48,971 nucleotides of DNA from Geodermatophilaceae bacterium (lineage in GTDB: Bacteria; Actinomycetota; Actinomycetes; Mycobacteriales; Geodermatophilaceae), in assembly GCA_013812145.1 (NCBI GenBank), contig JACCTY010000061.1, forward strand, positions 1 through 48,971, in the 5' to 3' direction. Of the stretch, positions 42,097-48,971 are shown piece by piece. How positions within the stretch are numbered: the stretch's first letter is position 1; each line of letters begins with the position of its first letter. Under the pieces are notes generated by a model. The model made no database searches and was not told the DNA's origin. It saw only the letters and a list, made by a program, of their open reading frames with translations. The position numbers were made by a program, and so were the translations under genes.

Positions 42097-42557
42097 CGGC
42101 TATCGCGACGCGCCCCGTTCGGTACCCCACCGAGGCCGGGCTGACGGCGTGGCGGGCGTTCCTCACGACCCACGCGAGGATCACCCGCCGGCTCGAAGCC
42201 GAGCTGATGAGCGAGGAGGACCTTGCGCTGGCGTCGTACGACGTCCTCGTGCAGCTGGCCGAGGCTGCTGACCGTCGGCTGCGGATGACCGAGCTGGCCG
42301 GGGCCGTCCTGCTGTCCCGCAGCGGACTCACCCGGCTCGTGGACCGGCTCACCCGCGACGACCTGGTCACCCGGCAGGCCTGCGAGGACGACGCTCGGGG
42401 CACGTACGCCGTACTCACTCCGGCCGGCTTGTCCCGGCTGCGCAAGGCCTCCAAGGTCCACCTCCGAGGTGTCGAGGAGCACATGACGGGGCGGCTGAAC
42501 CCGTCCGAGCTGGCCACCCTCACCGAACTGCTCGACCGGCTTGACGTCGAGGACTGA
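42093..42557 (+). CDS. MarR-family transcriptional regulator
   Basis: 154 residues. An N-terminal dimerisation helix (LTAWRAFLTTHARITRRLEAEL) is followed by a winged helix with recognition region LRMTELAGAVLLSRSGLTRLVDRL and wing LVTRQACEDDARGTYAVLTP. First structural gene of an apparent MarR-azlC-azlD operon and probably its local repressor. The start is coupled to the leader peptide stop. It diverges from mrp. Confidence 0.88.
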   Translation: MTAIATRPVRYPTEAGLTAWRAFLTTHARITRRLEAELMSEEDLALASYDVLVQLAEAADRRLRMTELAGAVLLSRSGLTRLVDRLTRDDLVTRQACEDDARGTYAVLTPAGLSRLRKASKVHLRGVEEHMTGRLNPSELATLTELLDRLDVED

Positions 42558-42573
42558 GCGAACTGCACAGCAC

Positions 42574-43251
42574 GTGAGTGAGTCCGCCGAGGGTTGGCGA
42601 CGGAGAACGACCCGGGATTCGCTGGGGGTAGGCCTCGCCGTCGGCCTGTACGGCGCTGCCTTCGGGGCAGCAGCGACGGCGTCGGGGCTCAGCGTTCTGC
42701 AAACCTGCACGTTGAGCCTGCTGATGTTCACCGGCGCCTCACAGTTCGCGTTGGTCGGCGTCCTCGGCGCGGGCGGCGCACCGGTTGCAGCGGTCGCCAG
42801 CGCGATGATGCTCGGCGCCCGCAACACCCTCTACGGTCTGCGGCTCGCCTCCCCACTCGGCCTGCGGGGACTTCGGCGCGCGGTGGCCGCGCAGGCTGTG
42901 ATCGACGAGACCACCGCGATGGCGCTGGCTGCGCCGAACACCGCGGCGCTGCGGCTGGCGTTCACGGTCACCGGGAGCAGCCTGTTCGTCGGCTGGAACC
43001 TGTCCACGCTGGCCGGCGCGTTGGGTTCCGGCCTGCTGGGCGAGAGCGCTCAGGTCGCGCTCGATGCCGTGGTGCCGGCGGCGTTCCTGGCACTGGTGTG
43101 GCCGCGGCTGCGGCACAGCAGCACCGACCGGGCGGTGGCGGCCGGCGGTGCGCTCGTCGCGCTCGCTCTAACTCCGGTGGTGCCGCCCGGAGTCCAGGTC
43201 ATTCTGGCAGCGGCCGCCGTGGGGCTCGGCTTCGGCAGGTGGCGGCGATGA
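42574..43251 (+). CDS. azlC: AzlC-family branched-chain amino-acid exporter, large subunit
   Basis: 225 residues with about five to six membrane helices. Family motifs are SLGVGLAVGLYGAAFG, LSLLMFTGASQFALVG and MMLGARNTLYGLRLA. AzlCD pairs export branched-chain amino acids or analogues. GTG 42574 is chosen as the first start after the MarR stop that leaves the family N-terminus whole. It overlaps azlD by ATGA. Confidence 0.9.
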   Translation: MSESAEGWRRRTTRDSLGVGLAVGLYGAAFGAAATASGLSVLQTCTLSLLMFTGASQFALVGVLGAGGAPVAAVASAMMLGARNTLYGLRLASPLGLRGLRRAVAAQAVIDETTAMALAAPNTAALRLAFTVTGSSLFVGWNLSTLAGALGSGLLGESAQVALDAVVPAAFLALVWPRLRHSSTDRAVAAGGALVALALTPVVPPGVQVILAAAAVGLGFGRWRR

Positions 43252-43550
43252 TCTGGACGGTTGTGCTGGCCGGCAGCCTCGGCTGCTACCTGCTCAAGTA
43301 CGCCGGACTGGCCGCCTCTCCGGCGATCCTGGAACGCCCCGCCGTGCGCCGCGCCGTCGAGCTGGTGCCCGCCGCGATGCTGGCCGCGCTCGTCGTCGTC
43401 CAGGCGTTCACCGATCGGCAGGCGCTGGTGCTCGACGCGCGAGCAGCTGGGCTGGCCGCAGCCGTCGTCGCGTTGCTGCTGCGTGCGCCGTTCCTCGTCG
43501 TACTGCTCGTCGCCGGCGGGGTGGCGGCGCTGGTGCACGCCCTGGCCTGA
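43248..43550 (+). CDS. azlD: AzlD-family branched-chain amino-acid exporter, small subunit
   Basis: 100 residues with three to four membrane helices (WTVVLAGSLGCYLLKYAGLA, LVPAAMLAALVVVQAF, LRAPFLVVLLVAGGVAAL). It forms the exporter with AzlC. Coupled by ATGA; ends 4 bp before the end of the convergent DUF1003 gene. Confidence 0.88.
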   Translation: MIWTVVLAGSLGCYLLKYAGLAASPAILERPAVRRAVELVPAAMLAALVVVQAFTDRQALVLDARAAGLAAAVVALLLRAPFLVVLLVAGGVAALVHALA

Positions 43551-43554
43551 GCGG

Positions 43555-44040
43555 CTATGGGGTTCTGCGCTCCGGCTGGTCCTCACCCAAACGGTGCAAC
43601 TCGGAACGGATGTAGTCGCGGGTGGCCAACTCGCCGATCGCGATCCGCAGCGCCGCCAACTCGCGGGCCAGGTACTCGGTGTCGGCCTTTGCGGCGGCCG
43701 CCCGCTGCCGGTCCTCCTCGATCGTCACCCGATCCCGGTCGGCCTGCCGGTTTTGCGCCAACAGGATGAGCGGGGCTGCGTAGGCGGCCTGGGTGGAGAA
43801 GACCAGGTTCAGCAGGATGAAGGGGTACGGGTCCCATTGCAGCCGGATCGCGGTGAGGTTGAGGGTGATCCAGATGATGACGATTCCGGTCTGATACGCG
43901 AGGAAACGCCCGGTCCCCAGGAACCGGGCGATCCGCTCGCTGAACTGGCCGAAGGCTTCACCGTCCAGCCGGGGAACGAGCCGCCGAGGCTCCCGCGGCT
44001 GGTCCAGCCTGGCGGCTCGGGACCCACGCGGCTCGGTCAT
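43555..44040 (-). CDS. DUF1003 membrane protein
   Basis: 161 residues. Two membrane helices (GRFLAYQTGIVIIWITLNL and DPYPFILLNLVFSTQAAYAAP) with the DUF1003 signature WDPYPFILLNLVFSTQAAYAAP, then a charged cytoplasmic helix likely to be a coiled coil. Role unknown. ATG 44040 follows GGAG by 6 nt. It is 19 bp downstream of the MgtE-N/CBS gene and in the same operon; the pairing is conserved with mycobacteria (Rv1231c/Rv1232c region, from memory). Confidence 0.88.
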   Translation of the reverse strand: MTEPRGSRAARLDQPREPRRLVPRLDGEAFGQFSERIARFLGTGRFLAYQTGIVIIWITLNLTAIRLQWDPYPFILLNLVFSTQAAYAAPLILLAQNRQADRDRVTIEEDRQRAAAAKADTEYLARELAALRIAIGELATRDYIRSELHRLGEDQPERRTP

Positions 44041-44059
44041 TGGCAGCTCCGCTGCGATG

Positions 44060-45301
44060 TCATTCCCGGTCCTCGCGCCAGTCCTCGGGCAGCAGGCTGT
44101 CCAGCAGGTCGTCGACGGTGACCGCACCCACGAGGTGGTTGTCGGCGTCCACGACCGGTGCCGCTACGAGGTTGTACGTCGCGAAGTAGCGGGTCAGCTG
44201 CGGCAGCGACGCGCCGGTCGTCAGCGGGTCCAGTTCGTCGTCGATGACGCCGCTGACCAGGCTGGACGGTGGTTCGCGCAGCAGCCGCTGGATGTGCACC
44301 AGGCCGAGGAACGTGCCCGTCGGCGTCGCGACCGGCGGTCGTACGACGTACACCTGGGTGGCAAGCGCCGCGCTGAGCTCCGGCGCACGCACCCGGGCGA
44401 GCGCCTCGGCGATCGTCGCGTCGGGCGGCAGGATGACCGGCTCGCTGGTCATCAGTCCGCCCGCGGTGTCCTCGGAGTAGGCCATCAGCTGCCGGACCGG
44501 CCTGGATTCGTCTGGCTCCATCAGCGCGAGCAGCCGTTCCCGCTCGGCCGCCGGGAACTCCGCGAGCAGGTCCGCCGCGTCGTCGGGGTCCATCGCCTCC
44601 AGTACGTCGGCGGCGCGGGCGCCTTGCAGCCGGCCGATGATCTCGACCTGGTCCTCCTCCGGCAGTTCCTCCAGTACGTCGGCGAGCCGCGCGTCGGTCA
44701 GCGCCTCGGCGATCTGCTGCCGGCGTGCCTCGGGCAGCTCCCGCAGTGCGTTGGCGACGTCGGCGGCCTTCATGTCCTCGTAGACCGCCAGCAGGCTGTC
44801 GGCGCCCTGGTCCGCCGACGACAGCGACAGCCCCGTCACGGCGTTCCAGTCGATCTGCCGGACGTGACCGCGCCGGGTGATCCGCTTGCCGGTGATCTCC
44901 CGGACCGCGAGCCGGGTGAGCAGCCAGTCACGGTTGCGGGCCTGCTCGATCGCCGCGTCGCTGACCGACACCGCCGCTCCGCCGTCGAGGAGGGTCACCC
45001 GCCGGTCCAGGAGTTCGGCCAGGACGAGGGTCTCCCGCGGCCGCTGCTCGAACCGTTTGAGGTTCAGGGTGCCGGTACCCAGCAGGATGGCGTCGGCTTC
45101 CATGGAGTTGACCCGGTCGATGGGCAGGAAGATGCGGCGCCGCTGCTGGATCTCCACCACCAGACCGAGGGTGCGTGGCGGCTGGTCGTCCAGGCGCAGC
45201 GTGACCACGACGTCGCGGACCTTGCCGATCTGGTCACCGTTCGGATCGAAGACGGCGACCCCGCTCAGCCGGGAGCAGAACACCCTGGTCGCCGTCGCCA
45301 C
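44060..45301 (-). CDS. PRC-barrel / MgtE-N / CBS protein without channel domain
   Basis: 413 residues, soluble. Order: PRC-barrel-like N-terminus (GVAVFDPNGDQIGKVRDVVVTL), MgtE N-terminal superhelix (about 180-275, ADVLEELPEEDQVEIIGRL, VLEAMDPDDAADLLAEFP), then paired CBS domains (TAGGLMTSEPVILPPDATI ... VVDADNHLVGAVTVDDLLDSL). The transmembrane Mg channel of MgtE is absent, so this is a sensor or regulator module, not a transporter by itself; the neighbouring DUF1003 protein is a candidate membrane partner. The GTG lies 6 nt after TAGCCT. Confidence 0.88.
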   Translation of the reverse strand: MATATRVFCSRLSGVAVFDPNGDQIGKVRDVVVTLRLDDQPPRTLGLVVEIQQRRRIFLPIDRVNSMEADAILLGTGTLNLKRFEQRPRETLVLAELLDRRVTLLDGGAAVSVSDAAIEQARNRDWLLTRLAVREITGKRITRRGHVRQIDWNAVTGLSLSSADQGADSLLAVYEDMKAADVANALRELPEARRQQIAEALTDARLADVLEELPEEDQVEIIGRLQGARAADVLEAMDPDDAADLLAEFPAAERERLLALMEPDESRPVRQLMAYSEDTAGGLMTSEPVILPPDATIAEALARVRAPELSAALATQVYVVRPPVATPTGTFLGLVHIQRLLREPPSSLVSGVIDDELDPLTTGASLPQLTRYFATYNLVAAPVVDADNHLVGAVTVDDLLDSLLPEDWREDRE

Positions 45302-45307
45302 GAGCGC

Positions 45308-45313
45308 AGGCTA
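45308..45313 (-). promoter_or_regulatory. Putative leaderless -10 box for the MgtE-N/CBS operon
   Basis: TAGCCT on the minus strand ends 6 nt before GTG 45301; divergent from the PhzF gene, with 48 bp between starts. Confidence 0.5.
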
Positions 45314-45349
45314 CCGTCGCTGGCAGGGCGCATCGGGCAGGAGCGCAGC

Positions 45350-46198
45350 GTGCTGCACTACGAGATCGTCGACGTGTTCACCGATGTCGCCTTCACCGGC
45401 AACCCGCTGGCAGTCGTCCTGGATGCCGATGACCTGTCCACCGAGCAGATGCAGGCGTTGGCCCGAGAGTTCAACCTGTCAGAGACGGCCTTCCCACTCC
45501 CGTCGACGGTCGCCGACTACCGGCTGCGGATCTTCACCCCGCAGGCCGAGCTGCCCTTCGCCGGTCATCCCAGCATCGGCGCCGCGCACACCCTGGCGCG
45601 GCTCGGCCGGCTCACAGCCGGCCCCGTCGTGCAGGAGTGTGGGGCCGGGCTCCTGCCGCTGCACGTCGCCGCCGACTCGGTGCGTCTCACCGGGGGTACA
45701 CCGGGCGTCGGGGAGCGGCTGGAACCGCAGGCTTGGCTCTCCGCGGTGGGCCTGGATACGGCGGCCTTCGCCGGGGCGCCGCCGCGAATAGCCGGCTGCG
45801 GGCTGGACTTCTGCTATCTGCAGGTGCACGAAGATGCGGTCGCGCGCGCCCAGCCGGAAACCCAGGCGCTGCGGGCCCTTGCAGCCGAGGCTCCGGGCGG
45901 CCTCAGCGTGCTGTCGTGGGATTCAACGTCCGCGGTAGCGCATGCCCGGGTCTTCAGCGTCGACATTTCCGAGGATCCGGCCACCGGCTCGGCCGCGCTG
46001 GGCCTCGGCGGGTGGCTGGTGGCCAGCGGGTTGCTGGCTGCTGACGGTGCGTCGTCGTACACGGTCAGGCAGGGCGCGGAACTGCTGCGTCCGTCGGTTC
46101 TGCACTGCACCTTGGCCGCACGCGATGGCGTCGTCATCGAGGCGACCGTCAGCGGGAACGTCGTCCCTGTGGCCTCCGGAACAATCCTCCGACCCTGA
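45350..46198 (+). CDS. PhzF-family isomerase/epimerase-like protein
   Basis: 282 residues, diaminopimelate-epimerase-like fold. It opens EIVDVFTDVAFTGNPLAVV; catalytic-glutamate region FNLSETAFPLP, TPQAELPFAGHPSIGAAHTL, and second-domain signature SVDISEDPATGSAALGLGGWL. The role of most PhzF relatives is unknown. GTG 45350 is placed by AGGAG 7-8 nt upstream. Bases 46199-46286 after it contain no recognised feature. Confidence 0.9.
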   Translation: MLHYEIVDVFTDVAFTGNPLAVVLDADDLSTEQMQALAREFNLSETAFPLPSTVADYRLRIFTPQAELPFAGHPSIGAAHTLARLGRLTAGPVVQECGAGLLPLHVAADSVRLTGGTPGVGERLEPQAWLSAVGLDTAAFAGAPPRIAGCGLDFCYLQVHEDAVARAQPETQALRALAAEAPGGLSVLSWDSTSAVAHARVFSVDISEDPATGSAALGLGGWLVASGLLAADGASSYTVRQGAELLRPSVLHCTLAARDGVVIEATVSGNVVPVASGTILRP

Positions 46199-46286
46199 AT
46201 CCTGGCCGCGAGCATCGGTACGGTGCCAAGTCCACCAAACGTCCGCTGCTGCCGAGTTGAGGGCGTTGGCTGGGCGACAGAGGTGG

Positions 46287-47249
46287 TCAGGGTGGGTCCG
46301 CCAGGGCGGCAGCGAAACGCGAAACGAGCGTCGCGACCGCGGCACGGAGTTCTTCCCCGCCATCGACGCAAAAGGCGAACGGCACGCGCGCCAACCACTC
46401 CTGCGCATACATCGCCGGATTGCTCGTGCTGCCGACGAGCACGCACCGGTCTCCCGATGGTTCAAGCCGTCCCATGGGAGGCCGGATCCACGGCGCCACC
46501 TCAGTCAGTGGAGCGTCGAACACAACGCGGGTAGGGAATTCCCGTCCAGTGCCGAGGTTCTCCTCCAGTGCTGCCACCGGGTCGAGGCCGTCGGGCGGCT
46601 CGAACTCGTGCGTGGTCTGCTGGACCGCGCGGATCCGGTCGACCCGGTAGGTGCGGATCGCGTCCGCGCGATGGGAGTGACACAGGAGGTACCAGCGCCC
46701 GTAGCGGACGACGACCGCCCAGGGGTCCACTTCGGCCTCCCACTCGTTGCCGGACTCGCTCCGATACGTGAGCAGCACGCGTCGTCGGGCTGTTACGGCA
46801 GCGACGAGTGCGCTGGTGGTGGCGGGATCTGGGCGGGCTGAGGACCGGTCGGGCGCAGTTGACGCGTGCTCTCGCAGCGCCGCCGCTTGCCGGCCAACAC
46901 TCTCGGGCAGGGCCCGGATGACCTTGCCCAGGGCAGAACCGACCAGGTCGTCGCCGTCGGCGGCTGCCGGCTGGCCGTTGAACACCGCCATGACCAGACC
47001 AAGTGCCTCGGCCTCCGTGAAGCTGACCGGAGGCAGCCTCGTCCCGCGCCCAAGCCGGTACCCGCCATAGGGCCCGCGGGCTGCCTCGACGGGGATGCCC
47101 GCCTCTCGGAGAATCCCGACGTACCGACGCGCGGCCCGCTCCGTGACACCCAACCTCTTGGCGAGTTCGTCGGCCGTCGCGCCGGGACGGGTCTGGAGGA
47201 TCTCGAGGGCACGCAAAGCTCGTGCGGTGGGGCTGAGATCAGTCGGCAC
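46287..47249 (-). CDS. WYL-domain transcriptional regulator
   Basis: 320 residues. N-terminal HTH (about 8-60, LEILQTRPGATADELAKRLGVTERAARRYVGIL), then a WYL domain (WEAEVDPWAVVVRYGRWYLL, RTYRVDRIRAV) and the C-terminal WCX extension (FPTRVVFDAPLTEV). WYL proteins sense small ligands or nucleic acids. The GTG start lies 6 nt after TAGTCT. It diverges from the DinB/pentapeptide gene, 71 bp between starts, and probably regulates it. Confidence 0.9.
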   Translation of the reverse strand: MPTDLSPTARALRALEILQTRPGATADELAKRLGVTERAARRYVGILREAGIPVEAARGPYGGYRLGRGTRLPPVSFTEAEALGLVMAVFNGQPAAADGDDLVGSALGKVIRALPESVGRQAAALREHASTAPDRSSARPDPATTSALVAAVTARRRVLLTYRSESGNEWEAEVDPWAVVVRYGRWYLLCHSHRADAIRTYRVDRIRAVQQTTHEFEPPDGLDPVAALEENLGTGREFPTRVVFDAPLTEVAPWIRPPMGRLEPSGDRCVLVGSTSNPAMYAQEWLARVPFAFCVDGGEELRAAVATLVSRFAAALADPP

Positions 47250-47255
47250 CCGAGC

Positions 47256-47261
47256 AGACTA
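47256..47261 (-). promoter_or_regulatory. Putative leaderless -10 box for the WYL regulator
   Basis: TAGTCT on the minus strand, 6 nt before GTG 47249. Confidence 0.5.
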
Positions 47262-47307
47262 GGTGTGTCATGAGATGAACCGGAAGTAGATCGTCCGGAA
47301 CTGGTTC

Positions 47308-47313
47308 TAGCGT
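47308..47313 (+). promoter_or_regulatory. Putative leaderless -10 box for the DinB/pentapeptide gene
   Basis: TAGCGT ends 7 nt before ATG 47321; the ATG at 47315 would be only 1 nt away, so 47321 is the better start. Confidence 0.45.
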
Positions 47314-47320
47314 CATGTCC

Positions 47321-48121
47321 ATGACCGAGTTCCGCGAGCAGGACATCACCGGGGCACGCTTCGAGCGAGTGAGCCTCCGGGGCGCCACCTTCACCCAGGT
47401 GTTCCTCAACGACGCCCGCATGCGGGCGGTCGACCTGACCGGGGCGCAGATCCGCGGCGCCCTGTTCCATCAGAGCCGCCTGCGCGGTGTCGAGCTGGGC
47501 GACGTCGAGATCAGCGGCGAGTTGCAGAACGTCGTCGTGAACGGGGTCGACATCGCACCGCTCGTCGACGCCGAACTGAACCGTCGCATGCCTGAACGGG
47601 CGAGGATGCGCCCCGAGGACAGCGACGGGTTCCGTGCGGCGTGGGCAATCCTGGAGCGGCTGTGGGAGGGCACCGTCGCGCGTGCGAGGACGCTCCCCGA
47701 AGCGGCGCTCCACCGCAGCGTCGACGACGAGTGGTCCTTCATCCAGACCCTGCGGCACCTCAACTTCGCCAGCGCTGCCTGGGTGGGCCGGATGATCCTC
47801 GGAAACGCCGCGCCGTGGCACCCGTTGGACTTGCCGTGGGACGAGGCCCCCGGGTGGGACGGGATCCCGTGGGACCGCGAGGCACGACCCTTGCTCGACG
47901 AGGTGCTCACGGTCCGACACGAACGCCAGGCGATGGTCCGCCACGTCATGGAATCACTCACCGACGAGCAACTCGCCGCCGAGGTGACTCGCACCGAGCC
48001 CGGCTGGCCCCAGGTGGAGAACTTCCTGTTCAAGGAATGTCTCCGCATCGTCCTCAACGAGGAGTGGGAGCACCGGCTCTATGCCGAACGTGATCTGACC
48101 GCACTGGAGAAAGGGGACTGA
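47321..48121 (+). CDS. Pentapeptide-repeat / DinB-like fusion protein
   Basis: 266 residues. The N-terminal ~65 residues form a short pentapeptide-repeat ladder (ARFERVSLRGATFTQVFLND, DLTGAQIRGALFHQSRLRGV). The remainder is a DinB_2 four-helix domain (DDEWSFIQTLRHLNFASAAW ... VRHERQAMVRHVMESL ... LNEEWEHRLYAERDL) with candidate metal histidines in LRHLN and EWEHR. Members are often mycothiol-linked or thiol-dependent transferases in actinobacteria; the reaction here is unknown. It is followed directly by a hydrolase gene and faces a WYL regulator. Confidence 0.85.
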   Translation: MTEFREQDITGARFERVSLRGATFTQVFLNDARMRAVDLTGAQIRGALFHQSRLRGVELGDVEISGELQNVVVNGVDIAPLVDAELNRRMPERARMRPEDSDGFRAAWAILERLWEGTVARARTLPEAALHRSVDDEWSFIQTLRHLNFASAAWVGRMILGNAAPWHPLDLPWDEAPGWDGIPWDREARPLLDEVLTVRHERQAMVRHVMESLTDEQLAAEVTRTEPGWPQVENFLFKECLRIVLNEEWEHRLYAERDLTALEKGD

Positions 48122-48123
48122 TC

Positions 48124-48810
48124 ATGGACATCCTGCTCATTGCTGGCCTGTGGCTCGACGGATCCGCATGGGACGACGTCGTGCCCGCGCTCGAGGCACT
48201 CGGCCACCACCCCGTGCCGCTCACCCTCCCGGGTCAGGGAGACGGATCTGCGTCCGCCACGCTGGACGACCAGGTGGCAGCGGTGCTCGCCGCCACGGAC
48301 TCAGCGTCGGAAAAATTCATGGTGGTGGGCCATTCCGCCGCCTGCACTCTGGCTTGGCTGGCCGCCGACGCGCGACCGGAGAAGGTGGCCAAAGTCGCCC
48401 TCATCGGCGGCTTCCCGTCCGCCGACGGGGAGCCCTACGCCGACCTCTTCGAGCCGAAGGACGGGGTCATGCCCTTCCCCGGCTGGGGCGCATTCGAGGG
48501 GCCAGACTCTGCTGACCTCGACGAGGAGGCCAGGCGCAGCATCGCCTCTGCTGCGATCCCCGTCCCCGAAGGGGTGACCAAGGGCGTGGTGCGTCTGGCG
48601 GACGAGCGACGGTTCGACATCCCGGTCGTGCTCGTGTGCCCCGAATTCACCCCCGCCCAGGCTCAGGAGTGGATCGACGCCGGTGACGTGCCCGAGCTGG
48701 CCAAGGCCAAGCACCTTGACTTCGTCGACATCGACTCGGGCCACTGGCCCATGGTCAGCAAGCCGATCGAACTCGCCCGGCTCCTTGCTGCAGCGGCTGC
48801 CGAGACCTGA
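48124..48810 (+). CDS. Alpha/beta hydrolase
   Basis: 228 residues, compact alpha/beta hydrolase. Nucleophile S71 in VVGHSAACTLAW, the oxyanion region near LLIAGLWLDGSAWD, late acid residue in VLVCPEF or WIDAGDVPE, and catalytic histidine in DIDSGHWPM. The ATG follows the DinB gene by 2 bp (gene spacing TGATCATG), so they form one transcript. Substrate unknown. Confidence 0.88.
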   Translation: MDILLIAGLWLDGSAWDDVVPALEALGHHPVPLTLPGQGDGSASATLDDQVAAVLAATDSASEKFMVVGHSAACTLAWLAADARPEKVAKVALIGGFPSADGEPYADLFEPKDGVMPFPGWGAFEGPDSADLDEEARRSIASAAIPVPEGVTKGVVRLADERRFDIPVVLVCPEFTPAQAQEWIDAGDVPELAKAKHLDFVDIDSGHWPMVSKPIELARLLAAAAAET

Positions 48811-48811
48811 C

Positions 48812-48971
48812 ATGGCGCCGCAGATGTCGTACACCATCCGACCACTCGACGCCTCCACGTGGGATGCCTTCGCGGAGCTTGTCGAGCGCAACAACGGGAT
48901 CTTCGGCGGGTGCTGGTGCATCGGTTACCACCCGGAGTGCGGCCAGAAGGGGATCAGCCATCGCGCGGTCA
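48812..48971 (+). CDS. GNAT-like acetyltransferase, cut by the window edge
   Basis: Only the first 53 codons are visible: an opening YTIRPLDASTWDAFAELVER, then GGCWCIGYHPECGQKG, a pattern I associate with a subgroup of GNAT acetyltransferases. ATG 48812 lies 1 bp after the hydrolase stop, so it continues the DinB-hydrolase operon. The gene runs past base 48971. Confidence 0.6.
   Translation, partial: MAPQMSYTIRPLDASTWDAFAELVERNNGIFGGCWCIGYHPECGQKGISHRAV

Noticed and set aside
44057-45349. Long upstream extension of the PhzF frame
   Set aside because: It is antisense to the MgtE-N/CBS gene; AGGAG before GTG 45350 and the family start decide against it.
45331-45352. Possible fifth copy of the conserved-loop hairpin (gggcaggagcgcagcg)
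   Set aside because: Only about nine bases match the loop core and there are no pairing arms; it is better explained as the ribosome site of the PhzF gene.
1-48971. CRISPR arrays, tRNA or rRNA genes, transposase or integrase genes, prophage
   Set aside because: No regularly spaced direct repeats, no cloverleaf or rRNA motifs and no recombinase domains were found on either strand by reading.

Overview
The window is chromosomal backbone of a high-GC actinobacterium. Three things support this: a mycothiol deacetylase gene (mshB), actinobacterial lysine/diaminopimelate genes (dapC, dapD, dapE), and a SigE-RseA-HtrA-TatB envelope-stress block. From memory, gene order follows Mycobacterium tuberculosis Rv1170 to Rv1232c in pieces: mshB and a membrane protein, fdxC/fdxA-dapC, dapD/dapE, LOG proteins, a DivIVA-like protein, tag, a DUF3117 protein, glgA/glgC, an O-methyltransferase, sigE-rseA-htrA-tatB, mrp, DUF1003 and an MgtE-N/CBS protein. 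Codon use, start choices and neighbours differ from mycobacteria, so a non-mycobacterial actinomycete is likely. The genus cannot be told from this sequence.

Layout. 106-4301: dipeptide/oligopeptide ABC importer (two permeases, two ATPases). 4383-5662: mshB and a small membrane protein. 5437-6778: a DUF559/AbiEi-like gene bracketed by two copies of a 59-bp palindromic direct repeat. 6794-9418: GNAT, ferredoxin and dapC. 9299-14453 (minus): PaoABC-type molybdenum aldehyde oxidoreductase followed by an atypical Nramp-like transporter. 14497-17200 (minus): lipoprotein, MerR regulator, dapD. 17237-20587: dapE, two LOG proteins, DivIVA-like, SRPBCC. 20575-24335 (minus): GT2, DUF2064, methyltransferase, cytochrome b/sulfite-oxidase fusion, membrane protein; this run diverges from a GT-C-like protein with a two-component system (24436-27475). 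27542-30386: nucleotide-sugar epimerase, tag, enoyl-CoA hydratase, DUF3117. 30470-33993: 5-oxoprolinase subunits pxpA/B/C and a YcaQ-like protein. 34041-36446: divergent glgA/glgC. 36454-40758: O-methyltransferase, sigE, rseA, htrA, tatB. 40836-46198: mrp, MarR-azlC-azlD, DUF1003, MgtE-N/CBS, PhzF. 46287-48971: WYL regulator, DinB/pentapeptide protein, hydrolase and a GNAT gene cut by the window edge. No tRNA, rRNA, CRISPR array, transposase or integrase was seen, and no gene-free stretch exceeds about 210 bases.

The least explained layer is between the genes. (i) Four hairpins share an almost invariant 18-nt loop, GAGCACACAGCAGGAGCG, while their stems differ in sequence but stay paired. They sit at stop/start junctions (4302, 8173, 12872, 23620); one supplies the only evident start codon of dapC and another borders the paoC start. 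(ii) A second palindromic repeat flanks the DUF559 gene as direct repeats. (iii) A third hairpin family, also with a conserved loop, sits between two convergent gene pairs (27466, 40777). (iv) A 26-codon repeat-like mini-ORF lies between the two LOG genes, and its stop overlaps an apparent CTG start.

Many genes have a TANNNT hexamer 6-8 nt before the start codon with no Shine-Dalgarno sequence, which suggests widespread leaderless transcription. One such promoter drives a 9-codon leader peptide overlapping the start of a MarR-AzlCD operon. These are pattern observations made by eye; whole-genome counts and transcript data would decide them.
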